A DNA stretch of 64,000 nt from Sphingomonas sp. Y57 (GCF_001015195.1 NZ_LDES01000027.1:1-64000); one strand, 5' to 3'; shown: positions 9,194 to 20,346, counted from the first letter of the stretch. Made by a program: numbers and translations. The notes: generated by a model from the sequence alone, not told the origin.

Positions 9194-10561
9194 TCATGTC
9201 GCCAGCCACCCGCTGGAAATAGCCTGAAAAGCGCCATAGGCCCCAAGGATCAGGATCAGATAGATTAGGAGCCTCCGTTCCCCGCGCCCAAGACCAAGGC
9301 CGGCGGCGCGGCAGCAAACTAGAAGGCAGGCTCCGTAGAATACCACCGACGATCCGACGAAGGCCGACACGAGATCTCGCCCCGCGCCGATTGCCGTCAC
9401 GACGGCGCCGACCCGCAAGGCGCCGCCAAACAGGGTCAGCGCCAGCATCGCGCGTTGGCGGTCAGCGATATACATCACCGTCGAAATTGGCGAGCCCAGC
9501 AACTGCAAAGCCATCCACGGCACCATCATGGCGACGATCTCACCGGCGCGCGTCCATTGCGCGCCGAAGATCAGTGGAAAAACGGACGGCGCCAGCAGGC
9601 CGGCAAGAACCAGCGGCCCCACGCCCGTCTGCATTAACCGACTCAATATGCCGAGCGTGAATTCCGCCAGTTGTCCCTTCCGCATCTCTTCGGGCGCGCG
9701 CGAAAGGTAGACCTGGGCGATCGACGAACCGAGCAGTGTCATGGGCGCGGTCATGATCTGCTGCGCCAGAAGCAGAAAGCCAGCTTCGGCACCGGCATGG
9801 GCGGCCACGATCATCACCGGCACCTGCGTGCCAGCCATATTGGCCAGCGCATCGGGCACCGAATAGATGGGAAAACGGCGGTAGCTCCGGAAAGCGGCGA
9901 CCAGCCCCGGTCGCGTCACCCGACGCAAAGATGCGCTATAGGCGCGCAGTGCTTCGCGCCCCAGCCGCAGCCCCCCCGCACTTGTGCTCAGCATGTTACC
10001 CAAAAGAAGACCGAACGGTGCGATCCCGGCCCACCCCAGCACAAGCATTGTGGCCGCACCGGTCGTGGCCTGTGTCACGCGAGTGATCGCGATGCTGCCG
10101 AAACGACGCATTCGGGTTGCCCAGAATTGCAGCGCCGAATAATTGGCCGCCATCAAGATGCCAGGTGGGATCATCCAGAGCCACGGTGCGAGGCGCATCT
10201 GCCCGAGCAGGCCAGCCAATGCATGCGGCGCGGTCAGTATAGCGATCAGAACGAGGGTGGTGAAAGTGAGGGCGATGAGCAGTGCCAGCACCAGCAGATG
10301 CGCCGCATCCTGGTCATCATGCGCCACGGGGATCGCGACGTCCAGCCGCAGGCAGGCAACCACGCCGCCCATGCCCACCACGCCCAAATAGACGGCAAGG
10401 AGCGCAAAGTCTTCGGGGGTATAGAGGCGCGTCGCCAGCGGCAGCGCGGCGAGCGCGATCAGCCTGCCGCCGACGGTGCCTGAGACAAGCTTGAGCACGT
10501 CGCGCAACATGTCGCTGCCGGTCAGGCCGCGAAGCTTCGCGCGCAGGCTCACACCGTGCAT
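9194..10561 (-). CDS. Wzx-like polysaccharide flippase (MATE/MVF superfamily)
   Basis: An integral membrane protein of about 455 residues with some 12-14 hydrophobic segments. It starts with VLKLVSGTVGGRLIALAALP and LATRLYTPEDFALLAVYLG, the typical start of O-antigen/EPS flippases (PST family). Such proteins move undecaprenyl-diphosphate-linked repeat units to the periplasmic face. Three starts are possible: ATG 10561, GTG 10552 (GTGA overlap with the aminotransferase stop) and ATG 10510; overlap coupling favours one of the first two. GC is high, as in the wbp-like genes upstream, so it probably came with them. It is the only flippase in the window. Confidence 0.88.
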   Translation of the reverse strand: MHGVSLRAKLRGLTGSDMLRDVLKLVSGTVGGRLIALAALPLATRLYTPEDFALLAVYLGVVGMGGVVACLRLDVAIPVAHDDQDAAHLLVLALLIALTFTTLVLIAILTAPHALAGLLGQMRLAPWLWMIPPGILMAANYSALQFWATRMRRFGSIAITRVTQATTGAATMLVLGWAGIAPFGLLLGNMLSTSAGGLRLGREALRAYSASLRRVTRPGLVAAFRSYRRFPIYSVPDALANMAGTQVPVMIVAAHAGAEAGFLLLAQQIMTAPMTLLGSSIAQVYLSRAPEEMRKGQLAEFTLGILSRLMQTGVGPLVLAGLLAPSVFPLIFGAQWTRAGEIVAMMVPWMALQLLGSPISTVMYIADRQRAMLALTLFGGALRVGAVVTAIGAGRDLVSAFVGSSVVFYGACLLVCCRAAGLGLGRGERRLLIYLILILGAYGAFQAISSGWLAT

Positions 10562-11630
10562 TCGGCCAGCGCTTCGACGATCCGGTCCTGCGTCACTTCG
10601 TCCATATAGGGATGCATGGGAAGGCTGATGACTTCCTCTGCCGCGCGATCGCCCACGGGCAGTCGCGCGTTCGGATCGGCCGCGGCGGGCTGGCGGTTGA
10701 GGGGCAGCGGATAATGCACCGCGGTCGGGATGCCGGCCTGCTGCAGCGCGGCCTGCACGCCCGAACGGTCCTGCACGCGGATAGTATATTGCGCCCAGGC
10801 GCTGACACTGTGTTGCGCGATCTGCGGCGGCGCGACGCCGGCGTCCAGCGCGACGGCATAGCGCCTGGCCACCCGCTGGCGCGCGGCGATCTCGTCGTCC
10901 AGTATCTCCAGCTTGGGTAGCAGGATCGCGGCTTGGAGCGTATCGAGCCGCGAGTTCATGCCCACGCGCACATGATGATAGCGCTTTTCCTGCCCGTGCC
11001 GCGCGATCTGGCGGACGATCTTCGCCAACTCGAGGTCGGAGGTGAAGATGGCGCCCCCGTCTCCGTAGCATCCAAGTGGCTTCGACGGGAAGAAGCTGGT
11101 GCACGCGATCGTCGAGAGATTACCGGACTTGCGTCCCTTATAGCTGGCGCCGAAGCTTTGCGCGCCATCCTCGATCACCGGAATGCCGTGTTGGGATGCG
11201 ATGTCGTTGATCGTATCGAAATCGGCGGGCTGTCCGTAGAGCGAGACGGGAATGATCGCACGGGTGCGTGGCGTGATCGCCGCTTCGAGCAGCGCCGGAT
11301 CGAGATTGAAGCTCACCGGATCGATATCGACGTAGGCAATGCGCGCGCCGAGCGCGAGCACCGCTTCGGCGGTCGCGATATAGGAGAAGCCGGGCGTGAC
11401 GACCTCGTCGCCGGGGCCGACGCCGAGCGCCATCAGCGCGATCTGGAGCGCGTCCGTGCCGTTGGCGCAACTGATGCAGTGCGCCGTGCCGGCATAGGCG
11501 GCGAGCCTCTCCTCCAACTCGGCGACTTCCGGCCCGAGGATATATTGGCCATGGGCGAGTACGCGGGCAATGCCCGTCTCGATGCGATCGCGCAGGCGGT
11601 CCTGCTGCGCGGCAAGGTCGACAAAGGGGA

Positions 11631-11634
<4 letters not shown>
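10549..11634 (-). CDS. DegT/DnrJ/EryC1 aminotransferase, WbpE-like
   Basis: PLP-dependent sugar aminotransferase of 361 residues. It starts [19 protein letters not shown] and has [12 protein letters not shown], the Asp motif [11 protein letters not shown] and the Schiff-base Lys in [14 protein letters not shown]. In the WbpBED pathway this enzyme transaminates the 3-keto group of UDP-3-keto-GlcNAcA with glutamate. Its neighbours are a WbpB-like dehydrogenase and a WbpD-like acetyltransferase, with 4-base overlaps between stop and start, which strongly supports that role. Its start overlaps the acetyltransferase stop by 4 bases and its own stop overlaps the flippase start. Confidence 0.92.
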
Positions 11635-13231
<1,597 letters not shown>

Positions 13232-13313
13232 TCATGTGTCGGAGCTGATCCGTTCAGGGCATCTTACAGTTCCGATCAAAGTTGAACACCACAAGGCATC
13301 GGTAACGCGAAGA

Positions 13314-13676
13314 TCACTCGCGCGCCAAATGGGGTTCTATTTCGAAGTCAGTCCGTAGCTCCTCAAGCTCGGCTCTGACGGCGTCATACTCTGCCAATTT
13401 CCGCTCAATGAATCGAGCGGCGAGACCTGCCCGATGCGTAATCCCTTCAGGTGTCAGGAGGTAAACATAGCCTAATTTATTCTTGGAAGCCTTGAAATTG
13501 GCGAGCTTGACATGCCCTTTGTCGAGCAGGGCTTTCACGCAGTAATTGACGGCGCCTAGGCTGACACCTAACTCCTCGGCAATCTCGCGTTGCGAAGCCT
13601 CCGGAGTCTTTTCAATGAGGCGGAGCACGCGAAAATGAACGTCTTCACGCTGACAAGCAGCCTTTTTATTAGCCAT
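13314..13676 (-). CDS. EPS-associated MarR-family transcriptional regulator
   Basis: A 120-residue winged-helix protein starting MANKKAACQREDVHFRVLRL. The DNA-binding helix-turn-helix is ASQREIAEELGVSLGAVNYC near residues 27-46, followed by a wing (ASKNKLGYVYLLTPEGI) and a C-terminal amphipathic helix (AARFIERKLAEYDAVRAELE). A short MarR-like family found next to exosortase/EPS loci has this architecture and position. It lies on the same strand just upstream of the wbp-like operon, so it may control that operon, itself, or the opposite-strand polysaccharide genes. An upstream ATG (13703) would add nine residues and is less likely. Confidence 0.82.
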   Translation of the reverse strand: MANKKAACQREDVHFRVLRLIEKTPEASQREIAEELGVSLGAVNYCVKALLDKGHVKLANFKASKNKLGYVYLLTPEGITHRAGLAARFIERKLAEYDAVRAELEELRTDFEIEPHLARE

Positions 13677-13857
13677 AATATCCATCCATCCGGCTTGGAC
13701 CAAAGCGATCGTACGACGGGTGGTGATCTACCTTCCGTGCGCTGTACGGGCAGACAAATGGTCACTCGTTCATAATTGAACGGGTAGACTATCCTTTCGG
13801 ATTCGGAAAGATTCTTTCGAACAAAATCCGGGTGAGATGTCAGCGGGATTTGACCGA

Positions 13858-14249
13858 CTATGCCGCAGTGCTGTCAGCCGGCAGGCCCGGGCTGAACCAC
13901 TGGCCTGCGGCTCGGTCACCCGCCTTCACGACGGTCAGGCGACTGCAAGTCCCCGGCTCCGCTGCCGCATGCTGAGCCCGATCGCGGCGACGCCGATGAC
14001 CCGTTCGTGATGAAGTTATAGCCGCGACTGTGCTGTTGTCCCGCATCGAGGTCCAGCCAACCGCATTGGTGTTACAAGCGAGCTAGCCGAGGCTGTTGGT
14101 GGTCGTCCCGAAGCCGTCGTTGGTGATGAACTGGCGCCGGATCATTAGGTCGCGTTCGCTGGGCCCATCGCCACCAGGCCCACCGTGCCAACCGCCGCCG
14201 TCATCAACGTCCTACGCAGATTGGCTCGGTTCCAAAGTTTCGATCGCAT
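13858..14249 (-). pseudogene. Decayed secreted-protein gene, possibly YadA-like head fragment
   Basis: From ATG 14249 leftward a signal-peptide-like sequence is readable: RSKLWNRANLRRTLMTAAVG, then TVGLVAMGPANAT, with an AxA-type end. A stop follows at once. Beyond it, in shifted frames, come FITNDGFGTTTNSLG, then NTNAVGWTS and DNSTVAAI. These resemble the NATAVG/DNSTAIG repeats of trimeric autotransporter heads. Several stops and frame changes in under 400 bases mark it as dead. The link to trimeric autotransporters rests on short motifs only. Confidence 0.4.
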
Positions 14250-14688
14250 AACCAACCGCCTACCCTGTTAGCGGACATCAACGTCCGGTCGGATCGCCCC
14301 TCCCCCGCGACATATCCACGGACTGGTGGGTCGCGATTCGCTCGGTTATGTCGGGAGCAGTGAAGGCAGTGCGGGGACGGCGCTTGTTAAGAATCCGGTA
14401 CTGCCGAAAGGTTAGGAGAGTTTCTTGCACACGAGGATCGCTGCTGCGGTCACTGAGGGCTCGTGTCGGTTGGTGCTGTTCATGCTTTGGCTGCTGCTAT
14501 AGCTAGGTGCTCTTAACAATCCAAAAAGGAGGATGTGCAGGAAAGGGTAAATAAGATCCGGTTGGAATTTTGTTTGAAGTAATATGAACAGGTTCTATTT
14601 TCCTGATAATGATTAAGTGAGCATATCTTGGATTTTTCTGTGCTAGAGAGTCGAACTATAAAATGGATATGGCACTGGGGGTAAATAC
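14250..14688. other. Spacer upstream of the rightward polysaccharide operon
   Basis: No convincing gene is visible. The left half is GC-rich and may be further debris of the decayed gene; the right half (from about 14500) is AT-rich, as expected of a promoter region. It probably holds the promoter of the rightward operon. Confidence 0.4.
14574..14601 (+). promoter_or_regulatory. Candidate housekeeping-type promoter for the rightward operon
   Basis: TTGAAG at 14574-14579 and TATTTT at 14596-14601 are separated by 16 bases in the AT-rich spacer, 88 bases before the ATG of the first glycosyltransferase. This is a pattern match only; transcription start data would decide it. Confidence 0.25.
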
Positions 14689-15846
14689 ATGAAGCGGATC
14701 ACGCACATAATTACTGGTCTTCATGTGGGTGGGGCCGAGCGGGCCTTGCACAGTCTGCTGACGGGAGGCTTGCAGGATCGCTTCGACAATCGCGTCATCT
14801 CTCTAATGGGCGAGGGCGCGTATGGCCCACGACTGCGAGAGGCAGGAATTGAGGTGCGTTGTCTGGGTATGTCGCCCGGCCGACCTAGTCCGATCGGAAT
14901 GGGGAGGCTTTTGCGGGCGGTCGGAGCACAAGTGCCAGATATTGTGCAGGGGTGGATGTATCACGGCAATCTAGCCGCCAGCTTTGCGCGTCGTTTGGTC
15001 GCGCAGCGAGCGGCATTGTCATGGAATATCCGTACCTCGCTGGACAATCTCGGCAATGCTAAACGCTCCACTCGGTTGTTGATCCGGCTGGGGCGGCCGC
15101 TTTCGCGGGGCGTCAGCACGATTCTCTACAATTCCCAGAAATCGCGCTTACAGCATGAGGCAGATGGATATGCCGCTGCTAATGGGATTTTTATTCCCAA
15201 TGGTTTCGATATCGAGCACTGGCGGCGCGACCCGAGCGGCAAGCCCTCCTTGGCGCGCACGTTGGGTCTGACAGCCGACACCAAGATCATTGGATTTGTT
15301 GGTCGTGCCTATGCCGCAAAAGATCTTCCCAATCTGTTTGCAGCGTTCCAGCAGGTAGCATCGGCGCATTCCGAATGCCACCTTGTTTGCGTCGGCAGGC
15401 AGATTGAAGAAACTGCGCCACCATCGCTCGATCGGTCGCGTGTGACCTTTCTCGGGCAAAGATCCGATATTGCCCAGATCATGCCTGGTTTCGATCTTTT
15501 TTGCCTAAGCTCTTCGACCGAAGGCTTTCCCAACGTGATCGGCGAAGCCATGGCGTGCGGAGTGCCCTGCATCACTACCGACGTCGGCGATGCAGCTGTT
15601 GTCGTGGGGGACACTGGATGGGTTGTTCCCGCCCGCGATCCCGATGCTCTCGCTCAAGCGATCAGCGAAGCTCTGAGCCTTGCGGATGTCATAAAGGAGC
15701 AGCTGGGGGCTGCGGCACGGTTACGGATCGAAACCCATTATGCCTTGCCTGCGATTGTCGACCAGTACGCTGCTCTTTATCAGAACCTGTCGGGTGGAAA
15801 TGGCAGCGTCTCCACCGAGGCATCGCTTGTATCCTTGGAAAAGTAA
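14689..15846 (+). CDS. Family 4 glycosyltransferase (GT-B)
   Basis: 385 residues. The N-terminus ITHIITGLHVGGAERALHSL is the classic GT4 glycine loop. The acceptor half is followed by IIGFVGRAYAAKDLPNLFAA and the nucleotide-sugar site SSTEGFPNVIGEAMACGVPC, with the conserved Glu pair. It is likely a cytoplasmic, membrane-associated transferase building the lipid-linked repeat. It is the first gene of the rightward polysaccharide operon, 62 bases before the asnB-like gene. GC is moderate, lower than in the pgl-like genes downstream. Sugar specificity unknown. Confidence 0.9.
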   Translation: MKRITHIITGLHVGGAERALHSLLTGGLQDRFDNRVISLMGEGAYGPRLREAGIEVRCLGMSPGRPSPIGMGRLLRAVGAQVPDIVQGWMYHGNLAASFARRLVAQRAALSWNIRTSLDNLGNAKRSTRLLIRLGRPLSRGVSTILYNSQKSRLQHEADGYAAANGIFIPNGFDIEHWRRDPSGKPSLARTLGLTADTKIIGFVGRAYAAKDLPNLFAAFQQVASAHSECHLVCVGRQIEETAPPSLDRSRVTFLGQRSDIAQIMPGFDLFCLSSSTEGFPNVIGEAMACGVPCITTDVGDAAVVVGDTGWVVPARDPDALAQAISEALSLADVIKEQLGAAARLRIETHYALPAIVDQYAALYQNLSGGNGSVSTEASLVSLEK

Positions 15847-15908
15847 CTTCTTTCGTCACTTTTCATAGGCGGTTGCGGCATCTATTGGCAGTTGCTCGGA
15901 GTGGGAAG

Positions 15909-17831
15909 ATGTGTGGCATAGTCGGATATCTCTCATCTTCCGTTCCTGCACAGGAAGCGTTGATCTTGTCGATGGCTGCCCGCATTGCGTATCGCGGTCC
16001 GGATGCCGAAGGTGCGTGGGCAGATCCGTCGGCGGGGATTGCTTTAGGACAAAGGCGTCTCGCCATCGTCGATCTTTCCGCTGCGGGACATCAGCCCATG
16101 GTTTCGGCGGACGGTCGGTTGATTCTCGTATTCAATGGAGAAATATACAACCACCGAGCTCTTCGCCACGAGGTGGAAGCAGCTGGTTGGAAATGGGGCT
16201 GGCGCGGGCACTCCGATACCGAGACGTTGCTCGCCGCGCTGCAGTTGTGGGGCCTGGCGGACACCTTGCCGCGTTTGAATGGCATGTTCGCTTTGGCCTT
16301 ATGGAATCGCGAAACTAGGAAACTTAGTCTCGCCCGCGATCGGACAGGAGAAAAGCCCCTCTATTACGGGTGGATCGGGCAAAGCCTTGTCTTCGGTTCC
16401 GAGTTGAAAGCGCTGTCTGGGTTTCCCAACTGGGAGGGAAAGATCGACCGGAATGTTCTATCGCTTTATCTGCGGCACGGTTATGTGCCAGATCCCCACT
16501 GCATATATTGTGATTTCGTCAAGCTGCCCGCTGCGCATTGGCTGGAACTGAGTGATGGACAGCGCACCGCACCAGTGCGTTATTGGGATTTCCATCGGGT
16601 GGCGACACGCGCCCGTCCACCAATTGCGCTCGAAATGGCGATCAAGGAATTGGATCGGAAGTTACATGCGGCTGTAGGATTGCGGATGGAGGCTGATGTG
16701 CCTCTTGGCGCCTTTCTGTCTGGTGGGATCGATTCTTCCACCATCGTCGCACTCATGCAGGCGCAATCGACACAACCCGTACGAACTTTTACCATCGGTT
16801 TCGATGTCGTTGGCTATAACGAAGCGGAGAACGCTAAGGCGGTTGCTGCCCATCTCGGCACTGATCACACGGAACTCTACCTAACGCCGAAGGATGCCTT
16901 AGAGGTGATCCCGCGGCTGCCAGAAATCTGGGATGAGCCTTTCGCGGATCCCTCACAGATTCCGACGTTTTTGTTGAGCCGAATGACACGGGAACATGTC
17001 ACTGTTGCCCTGTCGGGGGATGGAGGCGACGAGCTTTTCTGCGGTTATAATCGTTACAATCAGGGATTTGCGTTGCATCGCAGCATGCACGCCATGCCGC
17101 CATTCCTGCGTCAGGTCGTTGCTGGGGCTTTGTCGACGACCCCGGTTCAGGCAATCGATCAGATCGCTCGGATTTTGCCGCAACGTATCCGTTATCCTGC
17201 CCTAGGTGACCGTCTTAAAAAGCTTGGCATGGTCCTTTCCGGTGCTGAAGGGCCGGGCCTCTACCGGGCGCTGGTTTCGCAATTTCAACATCCCGAAACG
17301 ATTCTTCCCGGTGCTGAGGAGCCGCCCACCATTCTGTCATGTGCTCAAGATTGGCCGAAGCTTGACGATTTTCGCGAAGTAATGATGTATCTCGATACAC
17401 TCACCTATCTACCGGGTGACATTCTTACCAAGGTAGACCGCGCATCCATGGCGGTTAGTCTCGAAGTTCGGGTTCCTTTTCTGGACCCCGAGCTCATCGA
17501 ATGTGCTTGGAGTCTACCACTGGATGTGAAGCAGCGCGAGGGGCGGACAAAATGGGTTCTGCGTCAGGTTCTGGCTCGCTATGTTCCTGACAAATTGATC
17601 GAACGCCCAAAAATGGGTTTCGGAGTACCGATTGAACATTGGTTAAGCGCAGAGCTTCGTGAATGGGCTGAGGAGTTGTTGTCGCCTGCACGCCTTGAAG
17701 CGGAAGGCCATTTTGATACTATTCATATTCGGAAGCTTTGGGAAGAATATATTTCAGGTTCTCGTCGTTGGCATAATCAAATTTGGACGATCCTTATGTT
17801 CCAAGCTTGGTTGCAGAGAATGCGAGATTAA
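15909..17831 (+). CDS. Asparagine synthase-type glutamine amidotransferase
   Basis: 640 residues. Cys2 after Met (MCGIVGYLSSS) is the class II glutaminase nucleophile, which fixes the start at ATG 15909 with GGGAAG just upstream; codons further 5' lie inside the glycosyltransferase. AYRGPDAEGAW and VFNGEIYNHRALR complete the glutaminase domain. The synthetase domain has the pyrophosphate loop SGGIDSS at residues 271-277 and LSGDGGDELFCGYNRY. In polysaccharide loci such enzymes usually amidate a carboxyl group, for example a uronic acid, instead of making free asparagine. The locus also encodes a probable diacetamido-uronate pathway, so that acid is a plausible target. That is inference. Confidence 0.9.
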   Translation: MCGIVGYLSSSVPAQEALILSMAARIAYRGPDAEGAWADPSAGIALGQRRLAIVDLSAAGHQPMVSADGRLILVFNGEIYNHRALRHEVEAAGWKWGWRGHSDTETLLAALQLWGLADTLPRLNGMFALALWNRETRKLSLARDRTGEKPLYYGWIGQSLVFGSELKALSGFPNWEGKIDRNVLSLYLRHGYVPDPHCIYCDFVKLPAAHWLELSDGQRTAPVRYWDFHRVATRARPPIALEMAIKELDRKLHAAVGLRMEADVPLGAFLSGGIDSSTIVALMQAQSTQPVRTFTIGFDVVGYNEAENAKAVAAHLGTDHTELYLTPKDALEVIPRLPEIWDEPFADPSQIPTFLLSRMTREHVTVALSGDGGDELFCGYNRYNQGFALHRSMHAMPPFLRQVVAGALSTTPVQAIDQIARILPQRIRYPALGDRLKKLGMVLSGAEGPGLYRALVSQFQHPETILPGAEEPPTILSCAQDWPKLDDFREVMMYLDTLTYLPGDILTKVDRASMAVSLEVRVPFLDPELIECAWSLPLDVKQREGRTKWVLRQVLARYVPDKLIERPKMGFGVPIEHWLSAELREWAEELLSPARLEAEGHFDTIHIRKLWEEYISGSRRWHNQIWTILMFQAWLQRMRD

Positions 17832-17912
17832 CAAAGGCAGGATGGATTTTCATGTATCAGTGGCCAAGGAGTGTGATTTGGTAATTGTCATTCAATATAT
17901 GAATTACCCGCC

Positions 17913-19076
17913 ATGTTAAATTTCGCTAACACCGGATGGGAAGTTATAACAGCTTTTATAGCTCTTTCTATTGGAATATTCTTTTCTTACAATCAAAGAA
18001 AAATATTCGGCCTGCCTCCAAAGATATCTGTTACACTATATGTGTGGCATACTATATTTTGCTTATATTATTTTTACTATTCACTTAACAATAGCGCTGA
18101 CGCAAAAAATTATTACTTAATGTCATTAAGTGATTTCCAAAAATTTGAAGCCGGCACTAGAGGGGTTGGTTTTATAACTTCGCTTTTTTCTAATGGCTTG
18201 GGGATGTCCTACGGGGGTACGTTCCTCATTTTCAACATCTTTGGAACTGTCGGACTTCTTGCTTTAGCGAGCACACTGCTGCAGTTTCTGCCGAAACGCC
18301 ACCTTGTCGCTCGGCGCTTCGCCATAGCCACATTATTTCTGCCGGGGGTCAGCTTCTGGAGCGCCGGAATCGGCAAAGACAGCTTAACGTTTATGGCTGC
18401 CGGGCTAGCGGCATGGGCGTCTCTGCGGTTAGACAAGCGATATCCTGGCATGCTGTTTGCGCTGGGTATTTTCTTTGTGGTGCGTCCCCATATCGGCGGA
18501 ATTGTGGTTGTTGCGTTGGCGCTGGCGCTCATCTTTACTTTGCAATCCGGGGTTGCAGCTAAGGCGGCTCTGCTCGCAGTCGCCCTACCGGCCGCCGCTG
18601 CAGGTTTGGTGTTTGGACTGGATTATGCCGGAATCTCAGATCCGGCTAGTTTATCCGATGTCACGGATTATATAGAAGAGCGTCAGGGGTATAACATGGG
18701 GGGGGAAGCATCGATCGATATCACCTCCATGTCTTGGCCAATCAGGTTGTTCTCTTATCTTTTTCGGCCTCTGCCATTGGAATCGCCGGGCCTTCTCGGT
18801 TTAGCAGTAGGCTTCGAGAATATCGTTCTACTTGCAATCTTCATATTCTTCCTGCTGAAGATTTTTAAGGAAAAGAGCTGGCTACCCCTGTTCACCCGCG
18901 CATTCATGCTCTTGTTCGCGATCGGTACGCTAGTCATCCTCGCCAATACGACCGCCAACCTCGGCATCGCGATCAGGCAGAAGTGGATGTTCGTGCCCAT
19001 GCTAATCTGCGTCGCCTTTTCCTACGCGAGAACGCGCCGGCCGGCTTCCCGCCTCGACGAGATAGCCTACGCATGA
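17913..19076 (+). CDS. Polytopic membrane protein, candidate Wzy polymerase
   Basis: 387 residues with about ten hydrophobic segments (for example WEVITAFIALSIGIFFSY, ATLFLPGVSFWSAGIGKDSL and GGIVVVALALALIFTL). GVSFWSAGIGKDSLTF and VVRPHIGG resemble the conserved loops of EpsG/Wzy-like polymerases, where Arg residues contact the glycan. The N-terminal third is very AT-rich while the C-terminal third approaches the genome average, a composition gradient inside one gene. It sits in a locus with Wzx and an initiating transferase but no other polymerase candidate, so Wzy is the best inference. Sequence alone does not prove it. Confidence 0.65.
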   Translation: MLNFANTGWEVITAFIALSIGIFFSYNQRKIFGLPPKISVTLYVWHTIFCLYYFYYSLNNSADAKNYYLMSLSDFQKFEAGTRGVGFITSLFSNGLGMSYGGTFLIFNIFGTVGLLALASTLLQFLPKRHLVARRFAIATLFLPGVSFWSAGIGKDSLTFMAAGLAAWASLRLDKRYPGMLFALGIFFVVRPHIGGIVVVALALALIFTLQSGVAAKAALLAVALPAAAAGLVFGLDYAGISDPASLSDVTDYIEERQGYNMGGEASIDITSMSWPIRLFSYLFRPLPLESPGLLGLAVGFENIVLLAIFIFFLLKIFKEKSWLPLFTRAFMLLFAIGTLVILANTTANLGIAIRQKWMFVPMLICVAFSYARTRRPASRLDEIAYA

Positions 19077-19195
19077 CGTTCGCGCGCGGTCTGTCCGCGG
19101 ATGACGATGATCATCGGGCTTACAAGGCCTACGATGAACATGCGCCTCGTAGTTCGTTGATGTTCCATAGCTGGCGGGAGCGTTGGGAACGTTGA
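19073..19195 (+). CDS. Possible 40-residue coupled small protein
   Basis: An open frame starts at ATG 19073, overlapping the membrane-protein stop by four bases (ATGA). It ends at TGA 19193-19195, which overlaps the TTG start proposed for the next glycosyltransferase (TTGA). The product is hydrophilic (MTFARGLSADDDDHRAYKAY at its start, HSWRERWER at its end), with no motif that I recognise. The double coupling and a tidy fit between two operon genes argue for real translation, perhaps only as a ribosome carrier for the next gene. It could be chance. Confidence 0.4.
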   Translation: MTFARGLSADDDDHRAYKAYDEHAPRSSLMFHSWRERWER

Positions 19196-20346
19196 AGGTC
19201 CTCCTCCTGGCATCCTTCGCGCGGTCGCTGGTGCTCTTTCGCGGGCCGTTGATCGCGGCGCTGGTCGCGGCCGGGCATGAGATCGTCGCGAGCGGGCCGG
19301 ACATGGATGGGCCGCTTCTCGACGAGCTTCGCCAGCTCGGCGCCACGCCGCTCGATCTGCCGCTCAGCCGCACCGGCATGAACCCGGTCCACGACCTGCT
19401 CTATGGCTGGCGCCTCTTCCGGGCGATGCGCCGCCTCCGGCCCGATCTGGTGCTGAGCTACACCGCCAAGCCGAACATCTGGGGCGCGATTGCCGCGAGC
19501 GCGGCCGGGGTCCGGTCGGTGGCGATGGTCACCGGACTGGGCTTCGCCTTCACCGACGCCGGCGAGCGCAACTGGAAGCGCGCGCTGGTGCAGAAGATCC
19601 AGACCTGGCTCTATCGCCGCGCGACCGATCGCAACGCGGTGGTGGTGTTCCAGAATCCCGACGACCGCGACGACTTCATCGCCGCCGGCTGCCTCACCGA
19701 TCCGGGCAAGGTGCGGATGGTCAACGGCTCGGGCGTCGACCTCGATCATTTCGCGCCGTCCCCCCGGCCCGGCGCGCCGCATTTCCTGATGATCGCGCGC
19801 CTGCTGAAGAGCAAGGGCGTGCGCGAATATGCTGAGGCGGCGATCCGGCTCAAGGCGCGCCACGCCGCGGCGCGCTTCTCGCTCGTCGGTTTTTTCGACG
19901 AAGGCCCCGATGGAATCGCGCCGGCGGCGGTGGCCGAATGGCAGGCGCAGGGGCTCGACTATCTCGGCGGCCTCGGCGACGTGCGCCCCGCGCTCGCGGC
20001 CGCCTCGGCTTATGTCTTGCCCTCCTATCGCGAGGGCACGCCCCGCTCGGTGCTCGAGGCGATGGCCAGCGGACGGGCGATCCTGACCACCGACGTGCCT
20101 GGCTGTCGCGAAACCGTCGTCGACGGCGTCAACGGTTTCCTCGTTCCGGCGCGCGATGCCGATGCGCTGGCCGACAGGATGGGCTGGATGATCGAGAACC
20201 CCGAAGCCGTCGCCGCTATGGGCGAGCAGAGCCTGCGCATCGCGCGCGAGAAATATGACGTCCACACCGTGAACGCGACCCTGATGAACCATCTTGGGCT
20301 GGCCCCGGCGCCGGATGCCGCTATCGAGGCAGGATGCCGCTCATGA
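19192..20346 (+). CDS. Family 4 glycosyltransferase, PglA-like
   Basis: About 384 residues. LKVLLLASFARSLVLFRGPL starts the GT-B fold; PDLVLSYTAKPNIWGAIAAS, MVTGLGFAFTDAG and FQNPDDRDDFIAAGCL are typical of the PglA/WbnE-like GT4 group, and YREGTPRSVLEAMASGRAIL holds the donor Glu site. PglA adds the second sugar onto Und-PP-diNAcBac, and the neighbours here encode a matching diacetamido-sugar and initiating-transferase set. Start is either TTG 19192, 11 bases after GGGAG and in TTGA overlap with the small ORF, or TTG 19183. High GC marks the switch back to native-like DNA. Its stop overlaps the next start by ATGA. Confidence 0.85.
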   Translation: MKVLLLASFARSLVLFRGPLIAALVAAGHEIVASGPDMDGPLLDELRQLGATPLDLPLSRTGMNPVHDLLYGWRLFRAMRRLRPDLVLSYTAKPNIWGAIAASAAGVRSVAMVTGLGFAFTDAGERNWKRALVQKIQTWLYRRATDRNAVVVFQNPDDRDDFIAAGCLTDPGKVRMVNGSGVDLDHFAPSPRPGAPHFLMIARLLKSKGVREYAEAAIRLKARHAAARFSLVGFFDEGPDGIAPAAVAEWQAQGLDYLGGLGDVRPALAAASAYVLPSYREGTPRSVLEAMASGRAILTTDVPGCRETVVDGVNGFLVPARDADALADRMGWMIENPEAVAAMGEQSLRIAREKYDVHTVNATLMNHLGLAPAPDAAIEAGCRS

